Assembly: GCA_037367405.1 (NCBI GenBank)
Contig: JAZKJV010008877.1
Location: 1 to 64,000, forward strand
Direction: 5' to 3'
Source: Ottelia alismoides
Taxonomy: Eukaryota > Streptophyta > Magnoliopsida > Alismatales > Hydrocharitaceae
DNA: 64,000 nt
Made by a program: the position numbers and the translations under genes. Under the pieces are notes generated by a model, which worked only from the letters and a program-made list of their open reading frames with translations, made no database searches and was not told the origin of the DNA. This document shows positions 34,458-50,913 of the stretch, one piece after another; the stretch's first letter is position 1, and every line of letters starts with the position of its first letter.

Positions 34458-37400
34458 TGCATGTAGATATGTGTAAATAGGAAAAGTTAGCAAAAGCATG
34501 CATTTTTGTAAATATAAATAATTAGCATGTTTTTGTGCAAAAATAAAAGAATAAAGAAGAAAAAGAAAAAGAGGGAAATATTTAGAATAAATATTGAGCA
34601 ACCTAACCCAAGGGAGGGCTCAGCATGGGCCTGACCGCATAAAAGCCACAAGTAGAGGGAGATAGGGGCTCATGTGTAAATATTTATGTAAATAAATAAA
34701 ATAATATTTTCCTCAACCAAAAATATACTTGTATATATTTTGTATATATTTAGGAACTATTAAAAACAAGATAAAAATCTAAAAATCAAAAATACCAAAA
34801 AGAACCTTTCACCATGTACATAGACCACCTCCCTTACCTTATTTCACCTTGTAAATAAAGCTATTTGTTTTCAAAACTTTTTGTAAATATTCCTTTTTAT
34901 GTTTTGTAAATAAAATAAATAAAAAGAATTAAAACAAAAATCAAATAAAAATTACAAAATCAAAAATACAAAAATATCTTGTATATATACCATGTATATA
35001 ATTGTGCATAAATAATTATTTCCCCTATGTATATAAATAATAAAAATAAAATAAAAATAGCTTTTTATTCCTCATTTTATCCTATAAATAAATAAAATAT
35101 AAAATGGGAGTAAAAATGTACAAAAATAATTAATTAAAAATTAAAATCAAAAATCATATATTGTATATATACCTATGTATAGCTATAATATGTAAATACC
35201 TTATTTTAATTTCCAAAAATTAATTAAAAATCACAAAAAAATAGAAAAAATTAAAACAAACATTTTTCATGTTTTAAGTTTTTGGAAATTCGGCCATTTA
35301 AAGGCCCAAAAAAATAAAATAAAAATTCCACCCTTGGCGGGCTCTGATTGGTCCACGGGGGATTGTTGACCCCCGGTCAACACCTCCCCCAGGACCACCA
35401 GAGCCCAGACCCGCTCGCCCGACCCGATTTCTTCGCTTTCTCCCTGTTCAATCCGCCTGCTAAATCCGCAAACCCCGGGCCCTAATCCACCTTCACACAC
35501 CCGAGATCCTCGCCCGGAGGTTTGCATGGGGATCCGCGCGCCGATCTTCGTGCCCGACTCCATTCTTCCCGGACCCCTAACACTATAAAGTTGGAGCTCC
35601 GCCGCACTCTCACGCCATCTTTGGCTACCCATTCTCTCTCCAGTGAGCTCCATCGCGACCAGCAAGGTGACAGCTTGCCCCCGCCGGTGTCGCAGCGAGG
35701 AGGAGGTGCGTCGACCATCGATCCGGCCGCTTCTTGCAGCCGTGCTCCGACGACCACCCGGAGCTCGAGCCTCGGGAGTTGACGACCCTTGAGGCGAGGA
35801 CCAGGAGCTAGCTGAGCTCCAGCACAGTCTACAGCATCACCCAGGTAACCTTAGTTCCTACCCAGTTAGAGTAATTTTGGATTTCGCCCAAATCGACCGT
35901 TCGCCGTGTTCCTTTGATTCCGACCGTCTCGCTTCATATTTCGGTCATCGGAGCATCCCATCACCTCCGCCGTTTCCCCACGCACCTTCTACGCCCACTC
36001 GTTCAACCCAGCTCGCCCCGGAGCTGGGAGTCGAGCTCCACCGTCTTCCGCTCGCCGGAGCTCCTTCGCCCCGACCCACCAGCCACCTTCACCCCGCTTC
36101 TTTGGGTCGAGGCACTTTGCCCTCGACCCGCGAAGCTTTCTGGTTGCTTTGCAGGTCCAAAGGGAGGTGTCTGAGCCCCCCTTACATCCCAGACCGGAGC
36201 TTCGCGCCGCCAGCCTCGCCGGAGCCCCTCCAGGGCTCGGCTGGGCCATCGGCCAATACCATCAGCTGCGGGGCTGCACCGGGAACCTGTTCCGACATCC
36301 AGAAGCAGCTGAGGAGGAGTGTAGCTCACGCAGGAGGCCGGCGAAGTTCGCCGGCGTCGAGTTCTTTCACCATCCTCCAGAGCCGTCCGATGAAGCCTCA
36401 GCTCCAGTTCTAATATCAGCCGTCCATCTTTCGAGGAGCCGCGACCGTTGATCATCCAGAGGACCTCATCTGGACCGTTAGTACCCGAGGAGAGAGGCAC
36501 CTGAGCCCCAGTCGTTAGATCACCCACGTGGCCTCGCCTCAGCCGTCGATTGAGCCCAAGAGAAGAAGAGAAGGGGAGCACCGCCCATCCTGACCGTCCG
36601 TCCACCACGTGGCGCGCATCTGGCCGTCGACCAATAAAGGGGTAAATATCTTAGGGCCCCCCTCGTAGTTTGTCGTTTTATTTTTAGTCCTGTAAATTTT
36701 GTTAGAACTTTATTTACGTAGGGTTATTTGCACTGTGGACCTCGTGTTTGTTAAGATTTGTATGTATGCCCCTGTTTGTATGAGACCACGTGCGTCGACA
36801 CGTGTAGCTTAGGGTTATTTGCATTTCTAGTCCTGTAGATCTGGGTTGTTATGGAATGAATGAATATTTTTGAGTAATTGCAGTTATGCCCCTGTGAGTG
36901 TTTTTTATTACACATGTGCGAATTTTAGTGGGCTTTTTGCAACCACGTCCCTGAGCTTTTGATACGAGTTATCAAAAGGCCCTAAGACTTGGTTTTTATT
37001 ACCATCAGGTCCCTGTGTGCCCCAGCCACGCGCCACGCGCGTGACTAGCTGGGTATTTTGCACCTGGGCCCCCAGATTCTCGGGTATTTGCACATTCGTC
37101 CCTGTGCACTGTGCCCTCTTTACATTTTTGAATAAAATAGTAAATCACCTCCAAATCCAATGAAATTTTGACACATGGCTCCTGCCATGGTGTAGGAATT
37201 TCAGTGATTTTTGAGGACATTTTTACTCTTATTTAGTATTTTTAAAATTCAAAAACAGCCTTTTTAGCTACTGTTTAGGTTTAAAAATACCAAAAAAATA
37301 TAAAATCACCTCCAAAAATTCTAAAAAAATTAGATACTGTTGTTTGCTTTGTGTTTGATTTTCTAGCCAATTTTGGCTCTTTTTCATTGCTTAAAAACCC

Positions 37401-38060
37401 AAAAAATTGAAAAATCCCTAAAAACCCATAAAAATTATAATAATTAATTTAAAAATCCAAAAACAATAATTAGGGTGCCTAAATTTTCCTTATTCTCTCT
37501 AGATTATAGGAAAATTACCTCCAGGGATTTTTGAGATCCTTAAATATTTTATTTTTGGGTCTTAAGCCTTGCTGGACAGTACCTTTCAATTTTCGTACTG
37601 TTTGATTTTTAGAAAATAATTTACCCGTCAGAAAAATATCAAAAATTAACCAAAAACACTGAAAAACATAAAAAACATAAAAACAATTTTTCTTGAATTT
37701 TTGCTTGCTTTTTGGTGTGTTTAATAAATTGCCTAAGTGTGTTTTTATTTCCTTTCTCTTATTTTCTTAACCTTTTAAAAATCCAAAAAAATATAAAAAT
37801 TAATAAAAACCACTAAAAATCACTTTTCTTTTATTTTATTTCGTTTTCACTACTTCGTAGGCCCTAGGCCAATCCGTGCTCCTTGTGTTCGACCCTGGGA
37901 GCTATACCAGGTTAATCCTATAGCTAGACCGCTCTTCTTTCGCGCTTGATTATTTTATCTGTTTGAGTGGTTGATTTTTCTTGATATACGTGGTCTGATT
38001 GCTTGGGTCACAACGACCTGATTTTTGTACCTCATACCCTAGTGATCGGGCCCGGTATCA
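34458..38060 (+). mobile_element. E1 3' LTR, 5'-truncated
   Basis: 3603 bp matching the 5' LTR from its position 61 onward (2592-6202) to the same ...GGTATCA end. The first 60 bp, including the terminal hairpin, are deleted together with the polypurine tract, with a short TGCATG-like overlap at the join. TATA box 35584-35590, putative intron 35845-36154 (310 bp) and AATAAA 36633-36638 are kept. Since the 5' LTR has an intact start, the loss must postdate integration. Target-site copy ACGCG follows at 38061-38065. Confidence 0.92.
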
Positions 38061-38065
38061 ACGCG

Positions 38066-39565
38066 GCGGAGCTTCGATTTGGGGCTAACTAAAAATTACG
38101 CTAAACAGGAAGGCTAGAAGGTTACCTGGGCGGTGTGGTAGACTATGCTGGAGCTTAGGTAGCTCCTGGTCATGGCCTCGAAGGTCGTCAAGGCCTGAGG
38201 CTCGAGCTCCTGCACTGGGCGGAGCACGGCGGCGCTACGTCGCCGGATCAGTGGTCCGGCCACCCCCTCCTCACTGCAACAAGGGCAATCGCGAGCTGTC
38301 ACCTCAGGGATCGCTATGGAGGTCACGGGATTAAGGGTGGAGAGCCAAAGATGCGTGAAAATGGGGGCGGAGCTCAGGCTTTATACGGTGGAAGGTCCGG
38401 CAAAACTCGATCGGGTAGGTTGAGCTGGTGCGCGGATCCCGAGGCGAGGGCTCCGGCGAAGCTCTCGGATATGACGTGATCATTTCGGACCCGGAGTTGG
38501 GGCGAAAAGGATTCGGGTCTGCATGGGAAAAGTCTGAGAAGGTGGGTCGGGCGCAGCAGACCCGGCTCTGGTAATCCTGGGGGGGAGTTGACCGGGGGTC
38601 AACAATCCCCCGTGGACCAATCAGAGCCCGCCAAGCATTGAATTTTTATTTGATTTTTTTGGGCCATAAAATGACCGAATTTTCAGAAACTTAAAACATA
38701 AAAAATATTTATTTTATTTTTCTCTATTTTTTGGTGATTTTTAATTAATTTTTGGAAATAAAAATAAGGTATTTACATATTAGGGCTATATATAGGTATA
38801 TGTACAATATAGGGTTTTTAATTTTGATTTTTAATTAGTTATTTTTATACATTTTTATTCCTATTTTATATTTTATTTATTTATAGAATAAAATGAGGAA
38901 TAAAAAGATATTTTTATTTTATTTTTATTATTTATATACATAAGTGAAATAAATAGTTATGTACAACTATATACATGGCATATGTACAATATATTTTTGT
39001 AATTTTAATTTTGTTATTTTTATTTGATTTTTGTTTTGTTTCTTTTTATTTTGTTTATTTACAATATATAATATGGAATATTTACAAAAAGTTTTGAAAA
39101 TAAATAAATTTATTTACAAGGTTAAATACATAAGGATGATGGTTTATGTACATGGTGAAAGGTCATTTTTGAGTTTTTGATTTTTAAATTTTTATTTTGT
39201 TTTTAATAGTTTCTAAATATATACAAAATATGTACAAGCATATTTTTGGGTGAGGAAAATATAATTTATTTATTTATATGGATATTTACACTAGAGCCCC
39301 TATCTCCCTCTACTTTGATTTTTATGCGGTCAGGCCCATGCTGAGCCCTCCCTTGGGTTAGGTTGCTCAATATTTATTCTAAATATTTCCCTCTTTTTCT
39401 TTTTCATCTTTATTCTTTTATTTTTGCACAAAAACATGCTAATTATATATTTTTACAAGATGCATGCTTTTGCTAATTATTCCTATTTACAAGTATCTAC
39501 ATGCATTTGCATAGGTTTTTGTAGCTAAAATATAAGAATAAAGAGTGATGAATTGGTATTCATCA
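38066..39565 (-). mobile_element. LTR C, U3 half
   Basis: The remaining part of LTR C, ending on the + strand with TGATGAATTGGTATTCATCA, the family's start hairpin. It holds the TATA element (38380-38385, -) and the first 60 bp of the putative intron (donor CCCAG|GTAACC at 38125). With the 250 bp at 2282-2531 the intron is 310 bp, so E1 integrated within it. Confidence 0.85.
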
Positions 39566-42034
39566 GTCACCGGCGACCTATTCACGCCATCTTTGATCTT
39601 CCCCTCGGCGCCTGTGAGCTCCTCCATCGTCCCTGAGTGACAGCCGTGGTCCCTTGGAGTTGCAGCGAGGCCCGGGCAGCCGGGAGTCACTGATCCGGTG
39701 GAAAACACCACCGTGCGCCGCCGCAAGCGCGCTCAGCCTCGGGGAAGCGACGCCCCCTTGCAGGCAATGACCAGAAGCTCGCCGAGCTTCAGCCCAGTCG
39801 ACAGCAGCCATCAGGTAGTGTCTTTAGCCCGTAGATTAGCGTAGAATAGGACTTTTCGATTTGCAGTAGCTTAGCTCCGCCCCCTCCGCCAGCCGTTTCC
39901 GTCTACCCATTCGTTCATCCGACACCGCCTTCACCTCCGCCAGACTTCTATCCACCTGCCCCGCCCCTTCACTCCCCCTGTCTCGCCTTGGAGCAGGGTT
40001 ACGGCTCTCCTCCCTCCGCCGCTCGCCGGAGAGTCCCCATCTCGCCGCACCAGCCACCTTCCGCCCGCTCTGACGGGTCGAGGCAGTTTGCCCTCGACCC
40101 CTCTTTCTTCCTGTGCAGGTATCCAGGCCTATCGACCTCATCTGGAGGTCGGAACTTCAGAGCACAGCAGCTCCAGCTCTTGGACGTCGCCGGAGCTCTC
40201 TGGAGCTCCTCGCCTCCATCGGAGCAGAGCATCGGGTGCGGAGCTTCACGGTGAAGCTTTCCCGCACCTCAGGAGCGTCAGACGAGGACCATCGCGCGCA
40301 CGGAGGGCTGACGAAAGTCGCCGGCGACCAGTTCTTCCAGGGTCCTCGCCGACCGTCAGATCGACTCCATCGCCCCAGTCATCATCTGAGCCATCCATCC
40401 TGGGTGAGGCGTCACCGTCCGATCATCTCGAGGGCCGATCTTGACCATCCGCGCGGAGAGAGAGGCACCAGCTAGCCTTATCCGTCAGATTCGCCACGTG
40501 CCCTTCTCTCATCCGTCCGATCCGAGCGAGGCCTTCTTCGCAGACCCACGTTGCAGCACCACCGTCCGATCATCCACGTGGACACACACCAGCCGTCGGA
40601 TCGATTCGAGGGTTTGCTCTGGTGTGCGGCGCACCATCCCAGCCATCCAACCTGCCACGCGTCGTGCATCCAACCCTCGACATTAATAAAAGGAGTAATT
40701 TGTCTTAGGCCCCTTTACTTTATGCATTTAGTTTTTAATCCTGTAAATATTTAGTGTAGTTCTTTTATTTTTGTAAAAATTGCACTGTGGACCTTCTCTT
40801 TTATGTTATTTGCATTTATACCCCTGCCAGTGGTGGACACGTGCATCGACGCGTGATATTTTGGTGTATTTGCAGTATTTGCCCCGCCTTTTTGCCCTGT
40901 TACGTTTTGCACTTTTATAAATAGGAATTGCAATTTGGTCCCTCCAGGCCTGAGTCACGCGTATCGTGCGTGGCCTGGAGGGTAATTTGCACTCCTAGTC
41001 CTATACTTTCTAGGGATGTTGTCCCAGGGGTCCAGAACTTTGCTTTAATTGCAGAAAGGTCCCTGTGCACTGTTGCTTTCCTTTGATTTTTGAATAAAAT
41101 ATCAAATCACCTCCAAATTCGATGAAAATTTGACACATGGCTCCTGCCATGTTGTAGGATTTTTGAGAATTTTTGAGGACATTTTTGAGTTTATTTGTTA
41201 TTTTTAAAAATTCAAAAACCTTTATTTCAGCCACTGTCTAGTTTTAAAAATCCCAAAAAAATATAAAAACCCCCTTAAAAATTCTATAAAAATTAGGTAC
41301 TGTTTCTTTTGTGCTCTTTTAATTTCTAGCCAATTTTGGCTATTTTTCACTGAGTAAAAACCCTAAAAATTCAAAAACACCTAAAAACTCATAAAAATTA
41401 TAATAAATAATTTAAAAACCCAAAAACAATAATTTTGGTACTCAAATTTTCCTTGTTTTGTCTAGTATACAGGAAAAATACCTCCAGGCCCTCTTGAGAT
41501 CCTTAGATATTTTATTTAGGGATTTTGGTCCTGACTGGACAGTACCTTGCTTTTCTATCACTATTTGATTTTTAGAAAATAAAATATACATCAGAAAATT
41601 ATCAAAAATTAACCAAAAACACTAAAAAACCTAAAAAACATAAAAACATTTTTGTTTGAATTTTTGCTTGGTTTTTGACACATTAAATAATTAGCCAAAG
41701 TGTGATTGATTTTGTGTTTCTTTTATTTTCTTCACATTTAAAAATATAAAAAAAATATATAAAAACCATTAAAAACCACTAAAAATACTTGTCTTTTATT
41801 TTATTTTATTTTTACTACTTCGTAGGCCTTTGGCCAGCCCGTGCTCCTTGAGTTCGACCCTGGGTGCTATACCAGGTTAATCTCATAGCTGGACCGCTAT
41901 TTGAGTGTTTGATTGATTTTATTTCTATTAGTGTTCTGATAATTTTTCTTGATTGACCTATCCTCTGAGATCCGGGTCGCAACGACCCTTGTCTTATTAC
42001 CTTCACCCGGGTCTTTGGGATTTTTAGGTCATCA
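39566..42034 (+). mobile_element. LTR D, R/U5 part (truncated)
   Basis: A + strand Athila-type LTR lacking about its first 1.2 kb. It starts in the middle of R (a gccatctttg stretch equivalent to E1 3751), keeps the intron (39815-40118, 304 bp; donor ATCAG|GTAGTG, acceptor CCTGTGCAG|GT), the GGGTCGAGG hairpin, AATAAA (40685-40690) and the U5 hairpin series, and ends ...GGTCATCA. It is the most diverged of the nested copies and probably the 3' LTR of the element whose tail is at 1-368. Confidence 0.8.
39815..40118 (+). other. Putative intron in LTR D
   Basis: 304 bp bounded by ATCAG|GTAGTG and a pyrimidine-rich CTTTCTTCCTGTGCAG|GT. The site is the same as in the younger LTRs despite strong divergence. 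Confidence 0.5.
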
Positions 42035-42054
42035 ATGATCAAGAAATTATTACG

Positions 42055-42440
42055 TGCGTGTGTGTGCGTGTGTGCGTGTGTGTAGGGTTATATGGGGTTG
42101 CCCCAACATAGCTGTCCCCGCTCTATTTTTTATCAATTTTTTTTATTTTTTATTGAAAAATATCACCATGTATTTTCTATATCTCTCCTATATGTCATTC
42201 GAATTTCGTTAGAGACAGAGACTCTTATGCACTCCATCTAGACATGTAATATTACAACATTTTTAAGACCGTTAAAATTACCTGTTCTAAATGGAGGGCA
42301 TATGAGTCACTGTTTCTCATGAAATTTGAATGACATATAGTAGGGATATAAGGATGAATATACATTGTGATATTTTTCAAAAAAATAAAAATTTACGGAA
42401 AATGAGGTGAGGGCAGCCCCATTTTTTCCACACACACATA
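42055..42440. mobile_element. Foldback MITE copy 1 with flanking GT/CA repeat
   Basis: The two halves of about 42091-42426 are imperfect inverted copies: atggggttgcccc on the left against ggggcagccccat on the right, and tatgtcattcgaatttcgtt against aatttgaatgacatata. A (GT)n-type stretch (42055-42083) precedes it and CACACACATA follows. It has no coding capacity. It is related to 45923-46268, and the superfamily is not determined. Confidence 0.65.
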
Positions 42441-45400
42441 TATCCAATAAAGCGTAGCTAATTAAAAAAACCTTGATGTTAAGGTGAAGCAAAAATGGTT
42501 TGATGTGCAAAATCCGTAACTAAAATTTTTGAAGTTTACACTTGTGCCTTTTCGAGTTTTCGTAGTTATAATTTTACCCAAAACTTCTCAACAATAACAC
42601 TTGACAACTCCGCCTTCTGAAAATTGACCGCTTATTAAACGAAACTAGACTATGGTTTGTTCGACCCACGACCAGTTAAGAGGAAGTATATTGCCACCTC
42701 CATCACTCCATCTGAAGATCCTTCATCCATCCCTAGCTGTAGTGAAGGGTTCAAAGCATCAACTCGAGAATCCGCGATATTAGAAAAGGGGCTCGGTAGG
42801 CCAAATGAAAATACTAGCATAACGATGAGTCGAGCCTAACAGGATGCGATGAATGAGCGGGAAGGATTTCGATGAGATGAGAAAGAGAGGTTGGATGGTT
42901 GAGTTGGGATGGAAGGGTAATAATGAACCAGATACGGTTAAAAATTATCATAATTTTAGATAATCTATACCTAATTTAGACTTTTTTTTGTGTATTTACG
43001 TGTACCCATGGAAACCCATTCGGATCACTTACGAGGTATGAATTAGATCGGATATCCGATTCGTATGATTTGAATGGATATCTAGAAATGCAGGGTTGTT
43101 CTTAACAGTTCGAGATAGGTCTCGGTTCAACCCTTACCATGAACACTCTTAGCCAAAAGTAGGACGCCCAAAGAATTGGAATTGTGACAAGGATGTGTTG
43201 TTACAATTAATCTACGATGAAAAACTTGTTGCACATATTGCATAATGAATTCTTAGCTAAAAGATCTCTTAATTTGTGGGATAGATAAAAAATACATCTC
43301 AAATAAAGGAATTTGATGTAGTGATAGAAGTCGATTAAAGAAAGGGAATTTGGTTTCTATTTGAGAAATTGAGTGAAGAGAAACGATAACATTCTGTGTT
43401 GGTATCAAGGTTTTAAAAATCGGAATAGACGTTGAAAAAGTTAGTATTTGGTTTGGTTCAATTGGGTCAGACCATCGGTCCAAACCGGTGGGACCGACGA
43501 TGATATCAGCATAACGTCATCATTTCTGCTAACTTGCAAAAACCAGACAAGGTTTAATTTACCGGTATGATCGATCGAACGGATTTTTTGAACCGATAAA
43601 ATCAGATACATATACGTAACAATAGTTTAAAATGTAAAATCTTTCAATACAATAGCATGATTGTCAATTTCAAGTAAAACACTATAAAATTTAGTCACAT
43701 TTTCTAGTAATATATATGAATATAATATTGGTTTATGTATAGTTTCTTCTAGAAAATTACTCTAAGGAAGCACAATTGATATTCCAAAAAAGATGGAGGT
43801 ATAACTCATATTGCAGAGGTTAAGAAGGGCACAAGTGATAAAACTCCTATTATTTAATTATTTAAACTTTTATTTTTTGAAAATGTACCAAATCATCAAA
43901 ACTAGGTCAATCTGATCCAACCACCTAGGTCAATCTAGTTCGACCACTGGTAGATCCTGATTTTTTATTTTTCTTCTTTTTTTATAAAAAAAATTAATTA
44001 CATGAAACCGGTCGAACCGATGGGTGCAACCGATTCCTGATCCAACCGGTCTGATTTTTACCCTGATTGGTATATTAATATAATTACCTTTTACGCCTTC
44101 CATAATGTTGGAGGGAAATTGATAAACTAAAAAACGGATTACAAAAAACCTCAAAAGTTTTTGCGATTGTCTTTTAAGTAAAACAATTATTGCGAAAGTG
44201 GCGGCCGTTGAGATGTCATTTTTTAACGAGGAATGGACTTGAGATCAAATCACATCATTTAACACAAGTGACTTTTAAGTAAAAAAAACATGAAAGTCTC
44301 ATTACTCTAAGAAATATTCATGTTATCTTTCATACCGCGATAATAACTCTGTACATAAAATTGAATAAAAAAGATCATTGACAATAACAAAATAAGTCTA
44401 TAACAACGAGTATCTATTAAAATCAGGATATATCAATTGCTGTTAAAAATATAGAAGCAAATATTATACATTGTAAAATTACCTGGCATTCTTGAGATTT
44501 ACAATGAACGGCATATTCATTATAATTTTTTCGCAACGGTTTATATAACATTGGTTACTGATCACAGGCTTTTTCTTTAAGTGTATACTAATCGTCCTTT
44601 CAAAAAAAAGTTTATACTAATCGTTGTAAACTATAGCAATAATTATAAAAATCTTAAGAAAGATAATTAATAATTATTGTAATATGTTTTGTTAGTAATG
44701 ACTATGATAACAAACATATTACTCATTGTGAATTTCAAAATATACGGTTGATTTGTCAATAAAATATTCGTGATTATATATTTAATATTAAGAAATACGG
44801 CAGATGGTGTTCAAATTATCCGCTATTGTAGTGATAATTTTGCAGTAACATAATATATATATATATATATATATATCATAAGTTGATTCATCCTTTTAGT
44901 TTTTACTATACAGTAAAAAAACGAACATTATTATTAGAGATGGTCTTATTCATGTTAGTTGATTGTTGTTCTGCTATTCGTTGCAATAAAAGCCGATCTT
45001 TTATTGCTTAATTGTAACTTGATTAATCAACGAAAATTACTTCACAATTTTTTTGTCTCGTAATATCTAAGATGACTGTAGTGTACATATAGTCAAAAAA
45101 TCAATAAATGATTTTTCTGTCATCATTAAGAAGTGATTTGACTGTAATATCGAATCTTTTATAATAAATGCATCCATTGTACAAAGAAGAGAATTTTATT
45201 GAGATGTTGAATGGCGTCGGGCCCCATTGTTTAAATTAATAACGAATAACTATGTTTCACAAATTAATGAGCATTCGAAATATGATATTTCACCCCGTAA
45301 ATGTTATACATTTGTATCCTCAACGGGACTGTCTCCTTCACAATCATTCAGCTCTCATTAGTTCATGATAGCTACTGTGGTGCCATACAACTCCAACCAT

Positions 45401-45922
45401 TTATTTATTTATTTATTTATTTTTATATAATTACGAAGACTTATGCTAAAAACCACATAATCCAACATTTCAATATGTAAAGTTCTGGACCGACTTACGA
45501 TCCAAAATGTTTAAACTCAAGTGGTGGAGTATTAATTAAAAAAACTTTATGATAGTTGTCCTAGCAACTAATTATATAACAATCATTATTTGTTGATTTT
45601 TTTTAAAAAAATAAATGTTTCAAATTAATGATGGTTTTACAAATTTGATTATATTAACTCAAGAGGTGAATACGACGCCATTCCTCATGAATTCAAGAGA
45701 TCAAAATTAATTTTATAGATATATACAAAATTAGTTTATAGTTATATACTTAGCAGTAAATAATATAGCACTAAATTTTCAAAATAATTTTTTTACCGTA
45801 TACCAATTTTATGGTTGTATTATGGGTTTTTAATATTCTGACTTTCTCCTTATTAACGTGATAAATTTAAAAACATAAAAATGACCAATCTATAATAAGT
45901 CTCATATTGCAAAATATATAGA
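42441..45922. other. Intergenic, AT-rich
   Basis: No convincing gene. Frames here are below 80 aa and show no domain. Simple repeats are present: (AT)n at about 44853-44877 and (TTTA)n at about 45400-45424. Parts of 44400-44900 resemble the short inverted, AT-rich repeats seen at 51150 and 53290. Confidence 0.6.
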
Positions 45923-46268
45923 GTAAAATGGGGCTGCCCCTTGGGGAGCTAACCTGGCTCCCATGCCCCATTTTCTCTATTTTTTATTTTTTTAAAAATG
46001 ATTACGTGAAAATTCATCACTATATCTGTAAATTATGTCGTTCAAATTTCGTGCAAAACAGAGACTCCTACAGCCTCCATCCAGATGGGGTCGATTTTAA
46101 CAATTCTGCAACCGTTAGAAAATGGTCACATGAGTCTCTGTTTCGCACGAAACTTGAATGACATAATATAGGGATATAGTGATGAATTTCACAGAATTAT
46201 TTATCAAAAAATAAGAAAAATAGGGTGGGAAGCCCTGTTAGCTCCTCCAAGGGACAACCCCATTTTAC
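45923..46268. mobile_element. Foldback MITE copy 2
   Basis: About 346 bp with long inverted ends: GTAAAATGGGGCTGCCCC at the left against GTAAAATGGGGTTGTCCC read inward from the right. Pairing extends over most of the element (attcatcactatat / atatagtgatgaat). The 77-aa frame inside is fortuitous. No clear target-site duplication was found. Confidence 0.75.
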
Positions 46269-47425
46269 CATATATATAATTTGCAACAAATAACAATCAT
46301 TATTATATTTCCATGTTTTGTACAACGTTCCATATTGTTGGCAACCATTGTCTATCTTTGAAATTTATATTTAATTTATGTAGGTCGTCGACAGTGACAC
46401 AATAACAAATATTTCATCTCTAAAATGGGTATTATGCTGTACGTAGTATATCTCTTAATTGTAAAAGAATATCGCATATCCGTATTTGGAATAACTTATG
46501 AATAATAATTAATACAATTAGGACTATTTAGACACATTTTCCCAAAAATAAAACCCATTAAAAAACCCATTAATCCATGCCTAATTGCATAATATCATCG
46601 AACAATCGAAACTTCAGATAGGAAGAAAGGATAAAAAAACAATCTATTCACGTTCATAATTGGCAGTACAGAAAACATTCAAACATCAAACAAAGACAGC
46701 AAACCATTCCTTTGATTGCCATTCTCAAACGTCTCCTCCAGAAAAATATAACCCAACGATTTTCCGTCTTTTAATTTCGTACGTTTGCTCATACAAAGAA
46801 CAAGGAATTCTATTCGTGTGATCAGATAAATGGTGTGAGGAATAATCTTCGACATAACTTTGAAATGGTAATAGTTCCAACGTCAAAACGTCGTAAATAT
46901 TTGTCTACGCTACTGGTCCTTTTAGTCGCGTTGGCGCCGCCAATAGCGCTCTCACGTACGTTGACACGGCCAAACCCCATATATATATAATAATATATAA
47001 TAATTTCAGAACATGTCACACACGTTGAAACTCGAAGCTATGACTTTTTTAATTTAAAATCATTGCGTATTTTAATTTATTATTCTCGCTTCCATTTGAA
47101 AAATAATTGTCCATTTCTATAAAACACTTGTTGGGGGAGAGGTCGTTGACATTACTGATGTGCTCATTTGTGGACGGAGGGGATTGGGATGAGAAGTTGG
47201 AAATTTGGACTTGATGGGGTCGACCCTCTTATTTAATTAATTGGTGGGAGTCAAAAACAGGGAAATTAATTAGAGAGAGAGAGAGAGAGGAAGAGATGAA
47301 GCCCATCTCACCTCTATAAGAACACCATTTGAAAGGGGGGAGCAAAAGAGAGGAAAGGAATTGGGAGCTCGAGGAGCTGAAATATATATCCAGATATATT
47401 CGTTGCGTTTCTGTTGGGTAATCAG
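46269..47425 (+). promoter_or_regulatory. Upstream region and 5' UTR of the WRKY gene
   Basis: AT-rich upstream DNA. A TATA box (TATAAG, 47315-47320) lies 106 bp before the ATG. A W-box core on the - strand (TTGACT; + AGTCAA, 47249-47254) lies about 60 bp before it, and another TTGAC core is at 47146-47150. A (GA)n run (about 47273-47289) precedes the TATA box. W-boxes are WRKY binding sites, so self- or cross-regulation is possible; that is inference. Confidence 0.5.
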
Positions 47426-50493
<3,068 letters not shown>

Positions 50494-50879
50494 GAACTTG
50501 TTGGTTACATGATTGGGGTTGACATTGCTTAGCATTGTGAAGCCCTAGACTACAAATTTTGTACAGATTTTGCTTGTGAAGCTTCGAATATTGATCAACT
50601 GCCAGTAGTTAGTAAATGCATGTAAATTAATTTTCAAGGATTTCGTATCCTTCATAGTTTTAATGATATTGGTGAAAGTATGGAGTCTTTCTGTATGCTA
50701 TAAACTCTAAAACTAACTGGAATTAGTTATGAAAATGTAACGAATAATTCGATGATATACTACTTTGTGGTATGTGAGCAGTTGAGCGATGCATAAAAAT
50801 TAATTCTGCAAATCATGTACAAGCTAACAAAATAGCAAAAAAAACATTATAAATTCACTATCACAAAAAGAGTCCATGT

Positions 50880-50913
<34 letters not shown>

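Noticed and set aside
42055..42083. GT-rich stretch as a functional regulatory element
   Set aside because: It is an ordinary dinucleotide microsatellite next to a MITE.
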